Source: Gaiellasilicea sp963789355 (GTDB lineage: Bacteria; Actinomycetota; Thermoleophilia; Gaiellales; Gaiellaceae). From it: DNA of 64,000 nucleotides. The translations under genes and the position numbers were made by a program. Where the stretch lies: contig CAWBKK010000010.1 of NCBI GenBank assembly GCA_963789355.1, positions 62,001 to 126,000 on the forward strand, given 5' to 3'. This document shows positions 17,143 through 26,439 of this stretch, one piece after another; positions within the stretch are counted from its first letter, which is position 1, and each line of letters begins with the position of its first letter. The notes below the pieces were generated by a model, which saw only the letters and a program-made list of their open reading frames with translations, did no database searches and had not been told where the DNA came from.

Positions 17143-17555
17143 CTCGCGTACCGGTTCGACTCCTGCAGCACCCAGGTGTTGCCGTCGGGATCGCTGAAGT
17201 CCGCGTACGACCAGTAGTCCCGGTGCTCGGGGTCGACTCCCGGCTGCCAGCCGTCCGTGCCCATGTGCCGGATCTCGCCGACGCCGACGCCGCGTCCGAC
17301 GAGTTCGGCCCGTGCCGCCTCGATGTCGGTGACGACCAGGTGGGTGCCCCGGTAGCTGCCCGGCTCCGCCTCGGTGATTCCGGTCCCGAACGTGAACGAG
17401 CATGTCGACCCCGGCGGCGTCACCTGGACGACCCGGAACGCGGCGTTCGGCTGATGGTCGACGTCGAGCGTGAAGCCGCACGTCTCGACGTAGAACTCCT
17501 TCGCGCGGTCGACGTCCGAGACCGGGATCAGCACCAGTTCGAGCTTGAAGTCCAC
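17139..17555 (-). CDS. Glyoxalase/bleomycin-resistance (VOC) family protein
   Basis: 138 residues, two beta-alpha-beta-beta-beta modules: KLELVLIPVSDVDRAKEFYV and later SYADFSDPDGNTWVLQES, the typical metal-site strand with Glu near the end. Start GTG 17555 has a strong AGGAGG site 5-6 bases upstream, unlike many neighbours. Relatives annotated as glyoxalase superfamily proteins of unknown substrate. Divergent from glpX with 31 bp between start codons. Confidence 0.85.
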   Translation of the reverse strand: MDFKLELVLIPVSDVDRAKEFYVETCGFTLDVDHQPNAAFRVVQVTPPGSTCSFTFGTGITEAEPGSYRGTHLVVTDIEAARAELVGRGVGVGEIRHMGTDGWQPGVDPEHRDYWSYADFSDPDGNTWVLQESNRYAS

Positions 17556-17586
17556 GTCGGTCCTCCTGGCGTAGGATGCGCGGCGG

Positions 17587-18582
17587 ATGAGCGCCGCTGC
17601 ACCAGACCGTAACCTCGCGCTCGAGCTCGTCCGCGTCACCGAGGCGGCCGCACTCGCCGCCTCGGGCTGGGTCGGACGCGGCGAGAAGGAGAAGGCCGAC
17701 GGAGCAGCCGTCGACGCGATGCGGCTGATCCTCGACACGGTGCGGATGAACGGCATCGTCGTGATCGGCGAGGGGGAGAAGGACGAGGCGCCGATGCTCT
17801 ACAACGGCGAGGAAGTCGGCGACGGGACCGGCCCGGCCGTCGACGTCGCGGTCGACCCGCTCGAGGGCACGCGCCTGACCGCGCTCGGCCAGCCGAACGC
17901 GATCGCCGTGATCGCGGTCGCCGAGCGCGGGACGATGTTCGATCCCGGCGGTGCCTTCTACATGGACAAGATCGCCGTCGGCCCCGAGGCCGCGGACGCG
18001 ATCGACATCAACGCGACGCCGACCGAGAACGTGCACGCGGTCGCGAAGGCGAAGGGGCTCGACGTCAGCGAGGTGACCGTCGTCGTGCTCGAGCGCGATC
18101 GCCACGAGCAGCTGATCGGAGAGCTCCGCCAGTCCGGCGCGCGGGTGAACCTGATTCGCGACGGCGACGTCGCCCCTTCGATCGCAGCGGCGCAGGCGTT
18201 CGCCGGCGTCGACATGCTGATGGGAATCGGCGGTACCCCGGAGGGCGTCATCTCCGCTGCGGCGATCAAATGCCTGCGCGGTGCGATCCAGGGCAAGCTC
18301 TGGCCGCGCTCGGACGAGGAACGGCAGGCGCTCCTCGACTCCGGCGTCGATCTCGATCGCGTCCTGACGACCAACGACCTCGTCTCCGGCGACGACGTCT
18401 TCGTCGCCGCCACCGGCGTCACGAGCGGGGTCTTCCTGCGCGGCGTCCGCGTCAGCGGGCAGGGGGTCGAGACCGAGTCGATCGTGATGCGCTCCCGCTC
18501 CGGCACCGTGCGGCGGATCGCCGCCTACCACCCTTCCGAAAAGGTCCGCCGACTGATGAAAGGAGAACGCGATGGCCGCTGA
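17587..18582 (+). CDS. glpX: Fructose-1,6-bisphosphatase, class II
   Basis: Hydrolyses fructose 1,6-bisphosphate to fructose 6-phosphate, the gluconeogenic step. 331 residues. Motifs of the GlpX family: GEKEKADGAAVDAMR, GIVVIGEGEKDEAPMLYNGE, metal site VDPLEGTRL, GVDMLMGIGGTPEGVI, LVSGDDVFVAATGVTSG. ATG 17587, with TAGGAT at 17572-17577 ending 9 nt before it and no clear Shine-Dalgarno. The class I aldolase gene overlaps its last 11 bases, so FBP formation and dephosphorylation are co-expressed. Confidence 0.95.
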   Translation: MSAAAPDRNLALELVRVTEAAALAASGWVGRGEKEKADGAAVDAMRLILDTVRMNGIVVIGEGEKDEAPMLYNGEEVGDGTGPAVDVAVDPLEGTRLTALGQPNAIAVIAVAERGTMFDPGGAFYMDKIAVGPEAADAIDINATPTENVHAVAKAKGLDVSEVTVVVLERDRHEQLIGELRQSGARVNLIRDGDVAPSIAAAQAFAGVDMLMGIGGTPEGVISAAAIKCLRGAIQGKLWPRSDEERQALLDSGVDLDRVLTTNDLVSGDDVFVAATGVTSGVFLRGVRVSGQGVETESIVMRSRSGTVRRIAAYHPSEKVRRLMKGERDGR

Positions 18583-19600
18583 CAAGCTGCACGAGACCGC
18601 AAGAGCCCTTGTCGCCGACAACAGGGGGATCCTCGCCGCCGACGAGAGCTCGGGGACGATCAAGAAGCGCTTCGACTCGATCGAGCTCGAGTCGACGGAG
18701 GAGAACCGGCGCGCCTACCGCGACATGCTCTTCACGACGCCCGGCCTCGAGGATCACGTCAGCGGCGTCATCCTCTACGACGAGACGCTCCGCCAGAGCT
18801 CGGCCGACGGGACGCCGTTCGCGAAGCTGCTCGCCGACAAGGGGATCATCCCCGGGATCAAGGTCGACCTGGGCGCGAAGGACCTCGCGGGCGCGCCGGG
18901 CGAGAAGGTGACGGAGGGGCTCGACGGCCTCCGCGAGCGGCTCGAAGAGTACAAGGGCCTCGGCGCCCGCTTCGCCAAGTGGCGCGCGGTGATCACGATC
19001 GGCGAGGGGATTCCGACGGCGTACTGCATCGAGGCGAACGCGCATGCGCTCGCGCGCTACGCGGCGCTCTGCCAGGAGCAGGGAATCGTCCCGATCGTCG
19101 AGCCCGAGGTGCTGATGGACGCCGACAACGACATCGAGACCTGCTACCGCGCGACCAAGCGGACGTTGCACAAGACCTTCGACGAGCTCTATCACCAGCG
19201 CGTCGACCTGGAGGGGATCTTGCTGAAGCCGAACATGGTCATCTCCGGCAAGGGCTCCCAGACGCAGGCGAGCGCGGCAGAAGTGGCCGAGTGGACGATC
19301 AGGTGCTTCCGCGAGACCGTGCCCGCTGCCGTGCCCGGGATCGTCTTCCTCTCCGGCGGCCAGTCGGACGAGCAGGCGAGCGAGAATCTGAACGCGATCA
19401 ATTCGCTCGGAGAGCAGCCGTGGGTGCTCTCGTTCTCGTACGGCCGCGCGCTGCAGGCGCCGGCGCTGGCGGCATGGGGGGGATCCGCGGACAACGTCGA
19501 GGCGGGACAGTCGTTCCTCGCGCTCCGGGCGCGCTGTAACAGCGCCGCCGTGGCGGGCCGCTACTCGGCCGAGATGGAGGAGCTCGCCCGCTCGAGCTGA
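18572..19600 (+). CDS. fba: Fructose-bisphosphate aldolase, class I
   Basis: Metal-independent, Schiff-base aldolase joining triose phosphates to fructose 1,6-bisphosphate. 342 residues, of the vertebrate-like type: NRGILAADESSGTIKKRF, KWRAVITIGEGIPT, IVEPEVLMDADNDIE and ILLKPNMVISG with the Schiff-base Lys at about 219, then IVFLSGGQSDEQAS and a C-terminal tail. ATG 18572 has an AAAGGAGA site and overlaps the glpX end by 11 bp. Bacterial class I enzymes of this kind are less common than class II. Confidence 0.95.
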   Translation: MAADKLHETARALVADNRGILAADESSGTIKKRFDSIELESTEENRRAYRDMLFTTPGLEDHVSGVILYDETLRQSSADGTPFAKLLADKGIIPGIKVDLGAKDLAGAPGEKVTEGLDGLRERLEEYKGLGARFAKWRAVITIGEGIPTAYCIEANAHALARYAALCQEQGIVPIVEPEVLMDADNDIETCYRATKRTLHKTFDELYHQRVDLEGILLKPNMVISGKGSQTQASAAEVAEWTIRCFRETVPAAVPGIVFLSGGQSDEQASENLNAINSLGEQPWVLSFSYGRALQAPALAAWGGSADNVEAGQSFLALRARCNSAAVAGRYSAEMEELARSS

Positions 19601-19606
19601 GGACGA

Positions 19607-20911
19607 TCAGCCGTCGAGCAGGGCGCGGTCGAAGAAGCCGACGACCCGGCGCTCGTACTCGGCCGGCTGCGCCTTCAGGCCGCCCGTGTGCGCTGCGCCC
19701 GGTACCTGCCAGATCTGCTTCGGTTGCCCCGCGGCCGCGTAGTACTTCGGCTGCCGCTCGACCTCGCCGCCCATGCCCGGGTCGGCCCAGATCAGGAAGA
19801 CGGAGCGCGGCGCGATCTCGCCGATCCGGTCGACGATCTTGGGCGGCGCGGTCTGGTTCGAGAAGAGGGCGGTTGCGAGTCCCGTCGCGGCGATCGACGG
19901 CCGGAGCAGGTGTCCCGCACCGGTCAGGTCGGCCTCGCCCGCCGGATAGCCGGCGCCTTCGGACACGATCGCCTTGAAGTCGGTCGACTGCGCCGCGGCC
20001 TCGATCAGGATCTCGCCGCCGACGGAGAAGCCGAACCCGCCGATCCGGTCGTCGTCCACGTCCGGGCGGCTCTTCAGGTACTCGGCACCGGCGAGCAGGT
20101 CGCGGTCGCCGGCCCAGCGGACCGTGTCGCCCTCGCTCGTGCCCTGGCCGCGCGGGTTCAGGAGCAGGAGGCCGTAGCCGTGCCGGATTAGCATCCGGGC
20201 CTCGGCGGAGCGGGTCGCGCCGGGGAAGAGGATCACCGCGGCGCGGTTCTTCGAGGGCACGTACGACCCGGTCAGCTCGAGCGAGTCGCTCGTGGTGACG
20301 GTGACGGTCTCGTACGGGACGCGAAGGTCGGGCTCGACGACGCCGCGTCCGGTGTGCGTGTAGGTGTACGCAAAGCCGACGGGAAAGACGACGAGCATGA
20401 AGACCGCGAACGAGAGCGGCAGCGAAACGGCGAGGACAGTCGCGCGCCGCAGGAAGGTGCGCCGGCGGGACCCGTACGACCGACGAGAGCGCCAGAGCAC
20501 GACGAGGCCGCTGACGAGCAGCACCGCGCCCGCGAGGAGCGAGAGCGGGCCGGTCGTGTAGTGGTCGCCGGACGCCTCGCCTTCGAGCAGCCAGTACGCG
20601 CTCGGAACGCCGAACGCGGCCGCGAGCGCTCCGAAGGTCAGCGCCAGCGCGGCCCGCACCCCCGCGCGGAGGCGCGGGTACAGGGCGGCGGCGGCTGTGA
20701 AGACGCCGATCGGGATCAACCCGCTGGCGAGGTGATCGAACGGCGACGTGCCGGGCTCGGGCTGAAGGAAGTTGTCGTCGGCAACGTGCAGCGCCGCCGC
20801 GGCGAGCGCGAGGCTGACGATGCCGTGCTCGGTGCGGGCGAAGCGCGCGACTCGTCCGGCCGTTGATTCGCGGTCGTCCGAGGCGGGGAAGGTGTGGCTG
20901 CTCGATGTCAT
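19607..20911 (-). CDS. Membrane-anchored alpha/beta hydrolase
   Basis: 434 residues. The N-terminal half has about five membrane helices (EHGIVSLALAAAALHV, GLIPIGVFTAAAALYP, LALTFGALAAAFGV, LLAGAVLLVSGLVVLW, VSLPLSFAVFMLVVFPVGF). The C-terminal half is an alpha/beta hydrolase: oxyanion region ILFPGATRS, nucleophile elbow GFGFSVGGE, acid region FLIWADPGMGG and final His in VPGAAHTGG. Related to dienelactone hydrolase-like and acyl-peptidase-like enzymes; the substrate is unknown. ATG 20911 is used because sequence upstream has poor coding character. Convergent with fba (6 bp gap), divergent from lysC. Confidence 0.82.
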   Translation of the reverse strand: MTSSSHTFPASDDRESTAGRVARFARTEHGIVSLALAAAALHVADDNFLQPEPGTSPFDHLASGLIPIGVFTAAAALYPRLRAGVRAALALTFGALAAAFGVPSAYWLLEGEASGDHYTTGPLSLLAGAVLLVSGLVVLWRSRRSYGSRRRTFLRRATVLAVSLPLSFAVFMLVVFPVGFAYTYTHTGRGVVEPDLRVPYETVTVTTSDSLELTGSYVPSKNRAAVILFPGATRSAEARMLIRHGYGLLLLNPRGQGTSEGDTVRWAGDRDLLAGAEYLKSRPDVDDDRIGGFGFSVGGEILIEAAAQSTDFKAIVSEGAGYPAGEADLTGAGHLLRPSIAATGLATALFSNQTAPPKIVDRIGEIAPRSVFLIWADPGMGGEVERQPKYYAAAGQPKQIWQVPGAAHTGGLKAQPAEYERRVVGFFDRALLDG

Positions 20912-20966
20912 GGCTCGAGGCTCGCAGGCGAGCGGAAGGGGCACAACGGGGCCCACCGGTATCTCG

Positions 20967-20986
20967 TGGTGCGGCTGACCGCACCA
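20967..20986 (+). promoter_or_regulatory. Hairpin in the lysC leader
   Basis: TGGTGCGG and CCGCACCA form a perfect 8-bp stem with a CTGA loop, ending 4 bp before the lysC Shine-Dalgarno (GGAGG, 20991-20995). Could tune lysC translation or stop antisense transcription; no known lysine riboswitch features are seen. Confidence 0.35.
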
Positions 20987-21007
20987 GGCCGGAGGTAGCG
21001 TCTCGTC

Positions 21008-22248
21008 ATGGCGCTCGTCGTCCAGAAGTTCGGAGGCACGTCCGTTGCCGACCCGGACCGGCTCCGGTCGGCGGCCCGGCGTCTCGTCGCGGCGCGCGAG
21101 GAGGGCCACGAGGTCGTCGGCGTGCTCTCGGCGATGGGCGGCGCGACGGACGAGCTGCTCGCACTCGCCCACACGATCTCCGAGACGCCGGATCCGCGCG
21201 AGCTGGACATGCTGCTCTCGGTCGGCGAGCGGATCTCGTGCGCGCTCGCGGCGATGGCGATCCACGACCTCGGGCACGAGGCGATCTCGCTGACGGGCTC
21301 ACAGGCGGGGATCGTCACCGACACCGCGCACACGAGCGCGAAGATCGTCGAGATTCGCGCCCCTCGCATCCGCACGGCTCTCGACGGGGGTGCGATCGTG
21401 CTCGTCGCCGGCTTTCAGGGCGTTTCGACGACGCTGGAGGTGACGACGCTCGGCCGCGGGGGCTCGGACACCACCGCGGTCGCGCTGGCCGCAGCGCTCG
21501 GAGCCGACCGCTGCGAGATCTTCACCGACGTCGAGGGCGTCTTCACCGCCGATCCGCGGATCGTCCCGGATGCCCGCAAGCTCGACGCGATCTCATACGA
21601 GGAGATGCTCGAGCTGGCCGCCGCGGGGCGCGAAGGTGATGATGCTCCGGTCGGTCGAGTTCGCGCGCAGGCACGGAGTCCGCATTCACGTCCGTTCATC
21701 CCTCTCGGAGGCAGAGGGCACCTGGATCGTCAGTCGGGAGGAGCTCATGGAGGAACCGATCATCTCGGGCATCGCGCACGACACCTCGGAGGCGGAGATC
21801 ACGATTCTGGGCGTGCCCGGACCGGCCTGGGATCGCCGCCCGCGTCTTCCGCACGCTCGCCGACGTCGGCGTCAACGTCGACATGATCGTCCAGAACGTC
21901 TCGGCCGAGGGCCACACCGACATCTCGTTCACGCTTCCGAGCACCGAGTTGCGGCGGGCGATCGGCGCACTCGAGCCGCTCGCGGAGGAGATCAATGCCA
22001 CCGGCGTGACCAGCGACTCGGAGATCGCCAAGATCTCGCTCGTCGGCGCGGGCATGCGGACGCATCCGGGCGTCGCGGCGGACATGTTCGACGCCCTCGC
22101 GGCGGAGGGGATCAACATCGGGATCATCTCCACCTCGTCCGTCAGGATCTCGTGCGTCGTCCCGCTCGCAGACGTGCAGCGCGCGGTCCAGGCGGTGCAC
22201 GATCGCTTCGCGCTCCACGCGCCCGTGGTCGCGGCCGAGCGCGGTTGA
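21008..22248 (+). CDS. lysC: Aspartate kinase (two apparent frameshifts)
   Basis: Phosphorylates aspartate, first step to lysine, threonine and methionine. Corrected length about 412 residues. N-terminal kinase domain: LVVQKFGGTSVADPDRL, SVGERISCALAAMAI, VAGFQGVST, TTLGRGGSDTTAVALAAALG, CEIFTDVEGVFTADPRIV. Two ACT domains follow (ITILGVPD.., VNVDMIVQNVS, then KISLVGAGMRTHPGVAADMF, INIGIISTSSVRISC). Removing C near 21629 restores LELAAAGAKVMMLRSVEFA and removing G near 21816 restores GVPDRPGIAARVF, so two one-base insertions split it. An essential-type gene with such clean repair points to consensus errors. ATG 21008 with GGAGG upstream. Confidence 0.9.
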
Positions 22249-22256
22249 TCGCGGCG

Positions 22257-22631
22257 TTACTTCGAGCGGAGGTAGGCGTCCGAGCCGTCGAGCCAGTCCT
22301 GCCGCGGTGGGCAGAAGATGTCGACATCGAGCGTCCGCTCCAGCGCCTCGGCCTTGTGCGGCAGCCACGAGGGGAGGTGGAGCACCTCGCCGGCGGCGAC
22401 GTCGACGACCTCCGACTCGTCCTCGCCGAGCCAGAACCGGAGCACGCCTTCGAGGATGTAGGTGAGTTGCTCGTTCTCGTGCGAGTGCTTCGGGACGAGG
22501 CAGCCCTCCTCGAGATACACGTGCGCCAGCATCATGCGCTCGGTCGAGATCAGCCTCCGGGCCAGATCGGGCTTGAGCGCTTCCTTCGGCAGGTCGTCCC
22601 AGCGGTAGTGGGTCGCGCCGGAGCCGCTCAA
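22257..22631 (-). CDS. Cupin domain protein
   Basis: 124 residues, a single beta-barrel cupin: metal-site motif 1 PKHSHENEQLTYILEG and motif 2 GEVLHLPSWLPHKAEAL, so His, His, Glu and His ligands are present. Function not determinable; often a small-molecule dioxygenase or binding protein. Start TTG 22631 overlaps the aminotransferase stop (TTGA), so it is translationally coupled as the second gene of that operon. Confidence 0.8.
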   Translation of the reverse strand: MSGSGATHYRWDDLPKEALKPDLARRLISTERMMLAHVYLEEGCLVPKHSHENEQLTYILEGVLRFWLGEDESEVVDVAAGEVLHLPSWLPHKAEALERTLDVDIFCPPRQDWLDGSDAYLRSK

Positions 22632-23824
22632 AGGAGCGCCCCGAGCCGCTCGATCCCCTCGTCGATCCGCGCCTCGTCGACAAGGCTGAACGACAGGCGA
22701 ACCGTGTCGGTGCCGCGCCCGTCGGTGAAGAACAGCGTTCCGGGCACGATGCCTACGCCCTGGTCGCCTGCTCGCCGCGCCAGCTCGACGGAGTCGGCGC
22801 CCTCGGGCAGCGTCAGCCACGAGAAGAAGCCACCCTGCGGCCGTGTCCAGCGTGCGCCGGCCGGGAGCGAGCGCTCGAGGGCCGCCAGCATCCGCTCGCC
22901 CTTGCGCCGGTAGAGCGCCCGCGAGAGCACGAGCTGCTCGTCGATCCAGCCGCGCCGGGACGACTCCTCGAAGAGCCGCTGTCCGAGCGCGCCCGCGCAC
23001 TGGTCGGTGGTCTGCTTCGCGGAGACGAGCCTGCCCGCGACGTCGGCCGGACCGACCGCCCAGCCGAGCCGGACGCCGGGACAGAACGTCTTCGACGTCG
23101 TCCCCGTCTGGACGACGGCGTCGGGCGCGAGGCTCCAAAGGCTGGGGTGCGCCTGCTCGGAGAAGCCGAGCTCGCGATACGCGACGTCCTCGACGATCAG
23201 GAACCCGTAGCGGCGCGCCAGCTCGACGAGCGGAGGGCGCCGCTCGGCGGCGAGGCTGACCCCGGCCGGATTCTGGTGGTCGGGAATCGCGTAGACGAGC
23301 TTCGGGCGCAGCCCGCCGGCGAGCAGCCGCTCCAGCTCGTCGACCTCGAGTCCGTGCTCGTCCAGCGGGACGGCGACGAGCTCGGCCTCGAAGGTCCGGA
23401 AAGCCTGGATCGCGCCGAGATACGTAGGCGCCTCGACGACGACCACGTCGCCGGGGTCGAGAAACGCCTTCCCGAGCAGCTCGAGCGCCTCGATCGCGCC
23501 GCTCGTAATCAGCAGCTCGTCGTCGGCGGGCCGGCGGCCCTGTGCCGCCTCGAGCCGGTCTGCGAAGGCGTCCAGCACTCCGGCCAGCCCGCGCGTCGGG
23601 GCGTACTGGAAGGCACTCAGCTCGCCCTCGGCGGCGAACTCCTGGAGGAGGGCGGAGACGCGCTCGCGCGGGAACGTCTCCGGATCGGGAAAGCCGCCGG
23701 CGAACGAGATCACGTCCGGCCTGCCGAGCAGTGCCAGGACGGAGGCGATCCCCTCGCCGACGTCGCCGCGCGTGCGCATCGCGGCGAGCGCCTCCCACCG
23801 CTCCGACTCGGGCGTCACCGTCAT
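22628..23824 (-). CDS. PLP-dependent aminotransferase, class I/II (MocR/LysN-like)
   Basis: 398 residues, fold type I without a fused GntR domain. Motifs: ISFAGGFPDPETFP, QYAPTRGLAGVLDAFADRL, LLITSGAIEALELLGKAF, YAIPDHQNPAGVSL, the PLP lysine in TGTTSKTFCPGVRLGW and a closing FSLVDEARIDEGIERL. Closest in pattern to 2-aminoadipate or valine-pyruvate type aminotransferases; exact substrate unknown. Start ATG 23824 has TAGGAT (23832-23837) ending 7 nt upstream and no Shine-Dalgarno. Cupin gene coupled downstream. Confidence 0.88.
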   Translation of the reverse strand: MTVTPESERWEALAAMRTRGDVGEGIASVLALLGRPDVISFAGGFPDPETFPRERVSALLQEFAAEGELSAFQYAPTRGLAGVLDAFADRLEAAQGRRPADDELLITSGAIEALELLGKAFLDPGDVVVVEAPTYLGAIQAFRTFEAELVAVPLDEHGLEVDELERLLAGGLRPKLVYAIPDHQNPAGVSLAAERRPPLVELARRYGFLIVEDVAYRELGFSEQAHPSLWSLAPDAVVQTGTTSKTFCPGVRLGWAVGPADVAGRLVSAKQTTDQCAGALGQRLFEESSRRGWIDEQLVLSRALYRRKGERMLAALERSLPAGARWTRPQGGFFSWLTLPEGADSVELARRAGDQGVGIVPGTLFFTDGRGTDTVRLSFSLVDEARIDEGIERLGALL

Positions 23825-24267
23825 CACCCCGATCCTACGCTTAGCCGTCGAGCTCACAGCGCTCGGCTGCGTAGCGGGACGCGTACGCCCGCACGTCCAG
23901 ACGAGGACGCCGCCGAGGTGGCTGCTGAACTCGGCGCGGATCACGAGCAGTTGCCGCGGAACGAGCGCATCGATCTCCGTCACCAGCGGCGCGTCGCAGC
24001 GCAACGTCAGCGCCCCTCGAGTGGCTTCGGTGGGCCCTGCAGAAGGCCGGCCGCCGCGGAGGCGACGATCGAGAGGGAAGCGACAGGAACCAACGTGGCT
24101 CGACGCAGTACTGCCGTCGCTGTACTCCTCGGCGAGTGCCGTCCAACCCAGGCCTGCTCCGTGATCGGCGCCTGATATGACTGAGCGGGGGCCGCATCGC
24201 ATCGCCGCCCGATGAGTTTGCAACCGACCCGCCGTCCTCCGAACGACCCGACCACGAAAGGTGACTC
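23825..24267. other. 443-bp gap without a supported gene
   Basis: Between divergent aminotransferase and MMPL genes. Reverse-strand frames contain a possible signal-like run (RRATLVPVASLSIVASAAAG, about 24030-24100) followed in another frame by FSSHLGGVLVWTCG, which could be remains of a small secreted protein broken by indels, but no continuous ORF with good codon use is visible. The far end has the MMPL Shine-Dalgarno GAAAGGTGA. Confidence 0.3.
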
Positions 24268-26439
24268 ATGCTGACCGGTCTCGCCCGCCTGATCCTCCGC
24301 CACAAGGTGATCGTGCTCGTCGCCTGGCTTGTCCTGACCGCCTTCGGGGTGTTCTCGGCCGGCAAGGTCTCCGAGCGCTGGCTCGAGCAGTTCTCCGTGC
24401 CGGGCTACCCCGCGTGGGAGGCGAACCAGAGGACGCTCGACGCGTTCGGGAACGGCGACCAGCCGCCGCACGTCGTCGTCTTCCAGGCGGACGGCGACGT
24501 CACCGAGGTCGACGGCCTCGACGACGCCGTCGACGCGCTCGCGAAGCAGTTCGACACCTTCCGGGTCGGCTCGACGTTCACGAGTGGGAGCGACGCCTAC
24601 GTCTCGCAGGATCGGACGACGACGTTCGCAACCTTCTATCCGCCCGGCCTCTCCAGCTTCTCGGTCGAGAACCGGCTCGAGGAGCTGCGCGAAGCCGCGA
24701 AGGAAGCCGCGCCGCCGGGCGTGACGGCGACCGTGACGGGCGTCGAGGCGCTCTACGACTCGCAGGGCTCCGCGAACGAGGGGCCGAGCGTCCTGATCGA
24801 GGCGCTGATCGGCGGCACGGGCGCGCTGATCATCCTGCTCTTCGTCTTCGGAACGCTGCCCGCGGTCGCGATGCCGCTGCTCGTCGCGTTCGCGTCGATC
24901 ATGAACACGTTCACGCTCGTCTGGATCCTGACCTACGTCACCTCGGTCTCGTTGATCGTCCAGTTCCTCGTCGCGCTCGTCGGTCTCGGGGTCGCGATCG
25001 ACTACGCGCTGCTGATGATCTTCCGCTACCGCGAGGAGTTGAGACACGGCCGCGACGCCGAGACGGCGCTGACGGAGACGATGACCCACGCCGGCCGCTC
25101 GGTGATCGTCTCCGGCTCGACGGTCGCGATCGGGCTGCTCTCGCTCGTGATCATCCCGGTGCCGGTGATCCGCTCGATCGGGATCGGCGGGATGCTGATC
25201 CCGGCCGTCTCGGTGCTGGCGTCGATCACGCTCCTGCCGGCGATGATGGCGCTGCTCGGGACGCGGATCAACCGGATCAGGCTGATGCCGCGCCGGATCG
25301 TCGAGGGCTCCGATCTCGAGTCCGGCTTCTGGTGGCGCTGGTCGCGGCTCGTGCTGCGCCGGCCCGTCCTCGTCGGCGCGATCGGCACCGCGATCGTGGC
25401 CCTGCTCCTGATTCCGGGCGTGCAGCTGAACCCGGCCGACCCGCAGGCGCGCGCGCTCGCAGGGCCGTCGACGGAGGACGCCGTCGTCGGCCTCGACACG
25501 CTCGAAGACGCCGGGCTCACGCTGGGCGCGGTCAAGCCGTTCGTCGTCGTCGTCGAGGGAGCCGCGTCGCAGAGCGACGTCGAGGACGTCGCGACGGCGA
25601 TGGCAGGCGCGGACGGCGTCTCGGGAGCGGCTGCCCCGCCCGATTGGCGCCGCGCGGGGATCGCGCTCGTGGAGGCGTTTCCGAGCGTCGACGGCTCGAA
25701 CAGGGAGATCCGCGGGATCATCTCGACGCTGAAAGAGGATGTCCTACCCGGGGTCGAGGCGACGTTGCCCCCGGGAACCGAGGTGACGCTCGCCGGAGTT
25801 CCCTCGGCCGAGCGCGACTTCGTCGACGCGGTCTACGGCAAGTTCCCGTACGTGCTCGCGTTCGTGATCCTGCTCACCTTCATCCTGCTGACCCGTGCGT
25901 TCCGCTCCGTCTTCCTCGCGGTGAAGGCAGTGATCCTCAACCTCGTCTCCCTGGGTGCCGCGTTCGGGATCGTCGTCCTGATCTTCCAGAAGGGCTACGG
26001 CGCCGAGGAGATCTGGAACGTCGCCGCGACCGACTCGATCACGTCGTGGATCCCGCTGATGATCTTCGCGTTCCTCTACGGGCTCTCGATGGACTACGAG
26101 GTGTTCATGGTCTCGCGGATCCGGGAGGCGTACGACGAGACGGGCGAAACGAACGAGGCGGTCGCGCTCGGGCTCGCGCGCACGGGCAAGCTCGTCACGA
26201 GCGCCGCGGCCGTGCTGATGTTCGCCTTCTTCGTGCTCTCGACCGGGCCCGGCCCCGATATCAAGCAGTTCGGGATCGGCCTCGCCGCCGGTGTGCTGTT
26301 CGACGCGACCGTGATCCGGGCGCTGCTCGTGCCGGCGATCATCCGGCTCGCGGGCGACTGGAACTGGTGGCTGCCCGACCCGGTCGCCAAGGTGCTCTTC
26401 ATCGAGCCGAGGAAGAGGCCCGCACTCGAGTCAAGCTAG
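24268..26439 (+). CDS. MMPL/RND superfamily transporter
   Basis: 723 residues with the internal duplication of RND permeases: each half has one helix, a large outer domain, then about five helices. The proton-relay type GxxxDY appears twice, VGLGVAIDYALLM (near residue 250) and LYGLSMDYEVFM (near 610). N-terminus ARLILRHKVIVLVAWLVLTA. Actinobacterial MMPL proteins export lipids, glycolipids or drugs; no lipid-biosynthesis neighbour is here to suggest cargo. ATG 24268 has a Shine-Dalgarno. Ends convergently with carbonic anhydrase, stops overlapping in CTAG. Confidence 0.9.
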   Translation: MLTGLARLILRHKVIVLVAWLVLTAFGVFSAGKVSERWLEQFSVPGYPAWEANQRTLDAFGNGDQPPHVVVFQADGDVTEVDGLDDAVDALAKQFDTFRVGSTFTSGSDAYVSQDRTTTFATFYPPGLSSFSVENRLEELREAAKEAAPPGVTATVTGVEALYDSQGSANEGPSVLIEALIGGTGALIILLFVFGTLPAVAMPLLVAFASIMNTFTLVWILTYVTSVSLIVQFLVALVGLGVAIDYALLMIFRYREELRHGRDAETALTETMTHAGRSVIVSGSTVAIGLLSLVIIPVPVIRSIGIGGMLIPAVSVLASITLLPAMMALLGTRINRIRLMPRRIVEGSDLESGFWWRWSRLVLRRPVLVGAIGTAIVALLLIPGVQLNPADPQARALAGPSTEDAVVGLDTLEDAGLTLGAVKPFVVVVEGAASQSDVEDVATAMAGADGVSGAAAPPDWRRAGIALVEAFPSVDGSNREIRGIISTLKEDVLPGVEATLPPGTEVTLAGVPSAERDFVDAVYGKFPYVLAFVILLTFILLTRAFRSVFLAVKAVILNLVSLGAAFGIVVLIFQKGYGAEEIWNVAATDSITSWIPLMIFAFLYGLSMDYEVFMVSRIREAYDETGETNEAVALGLARTGKLVTSAAAVLMFAFFVLSTGPGPDIKQFGIGLAAGVLFDATVIRALLVPAIIRLAGDWNWWLPDPVAKVLFIEPRKRPALESS

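Noticed and set aside
15982..18663. Long reverse-strand ORF (893 codons) opposite argS, SPFH and glpX
   Set aside because: Shadow of three well-supported genes; crosses gene borders and shows no fold or motif.
20912..21007. Lysine riboswitch before lysC
   Set aside because: The leader is under 100 bp with only one short hairpin; far too small and lacks the conserved core.
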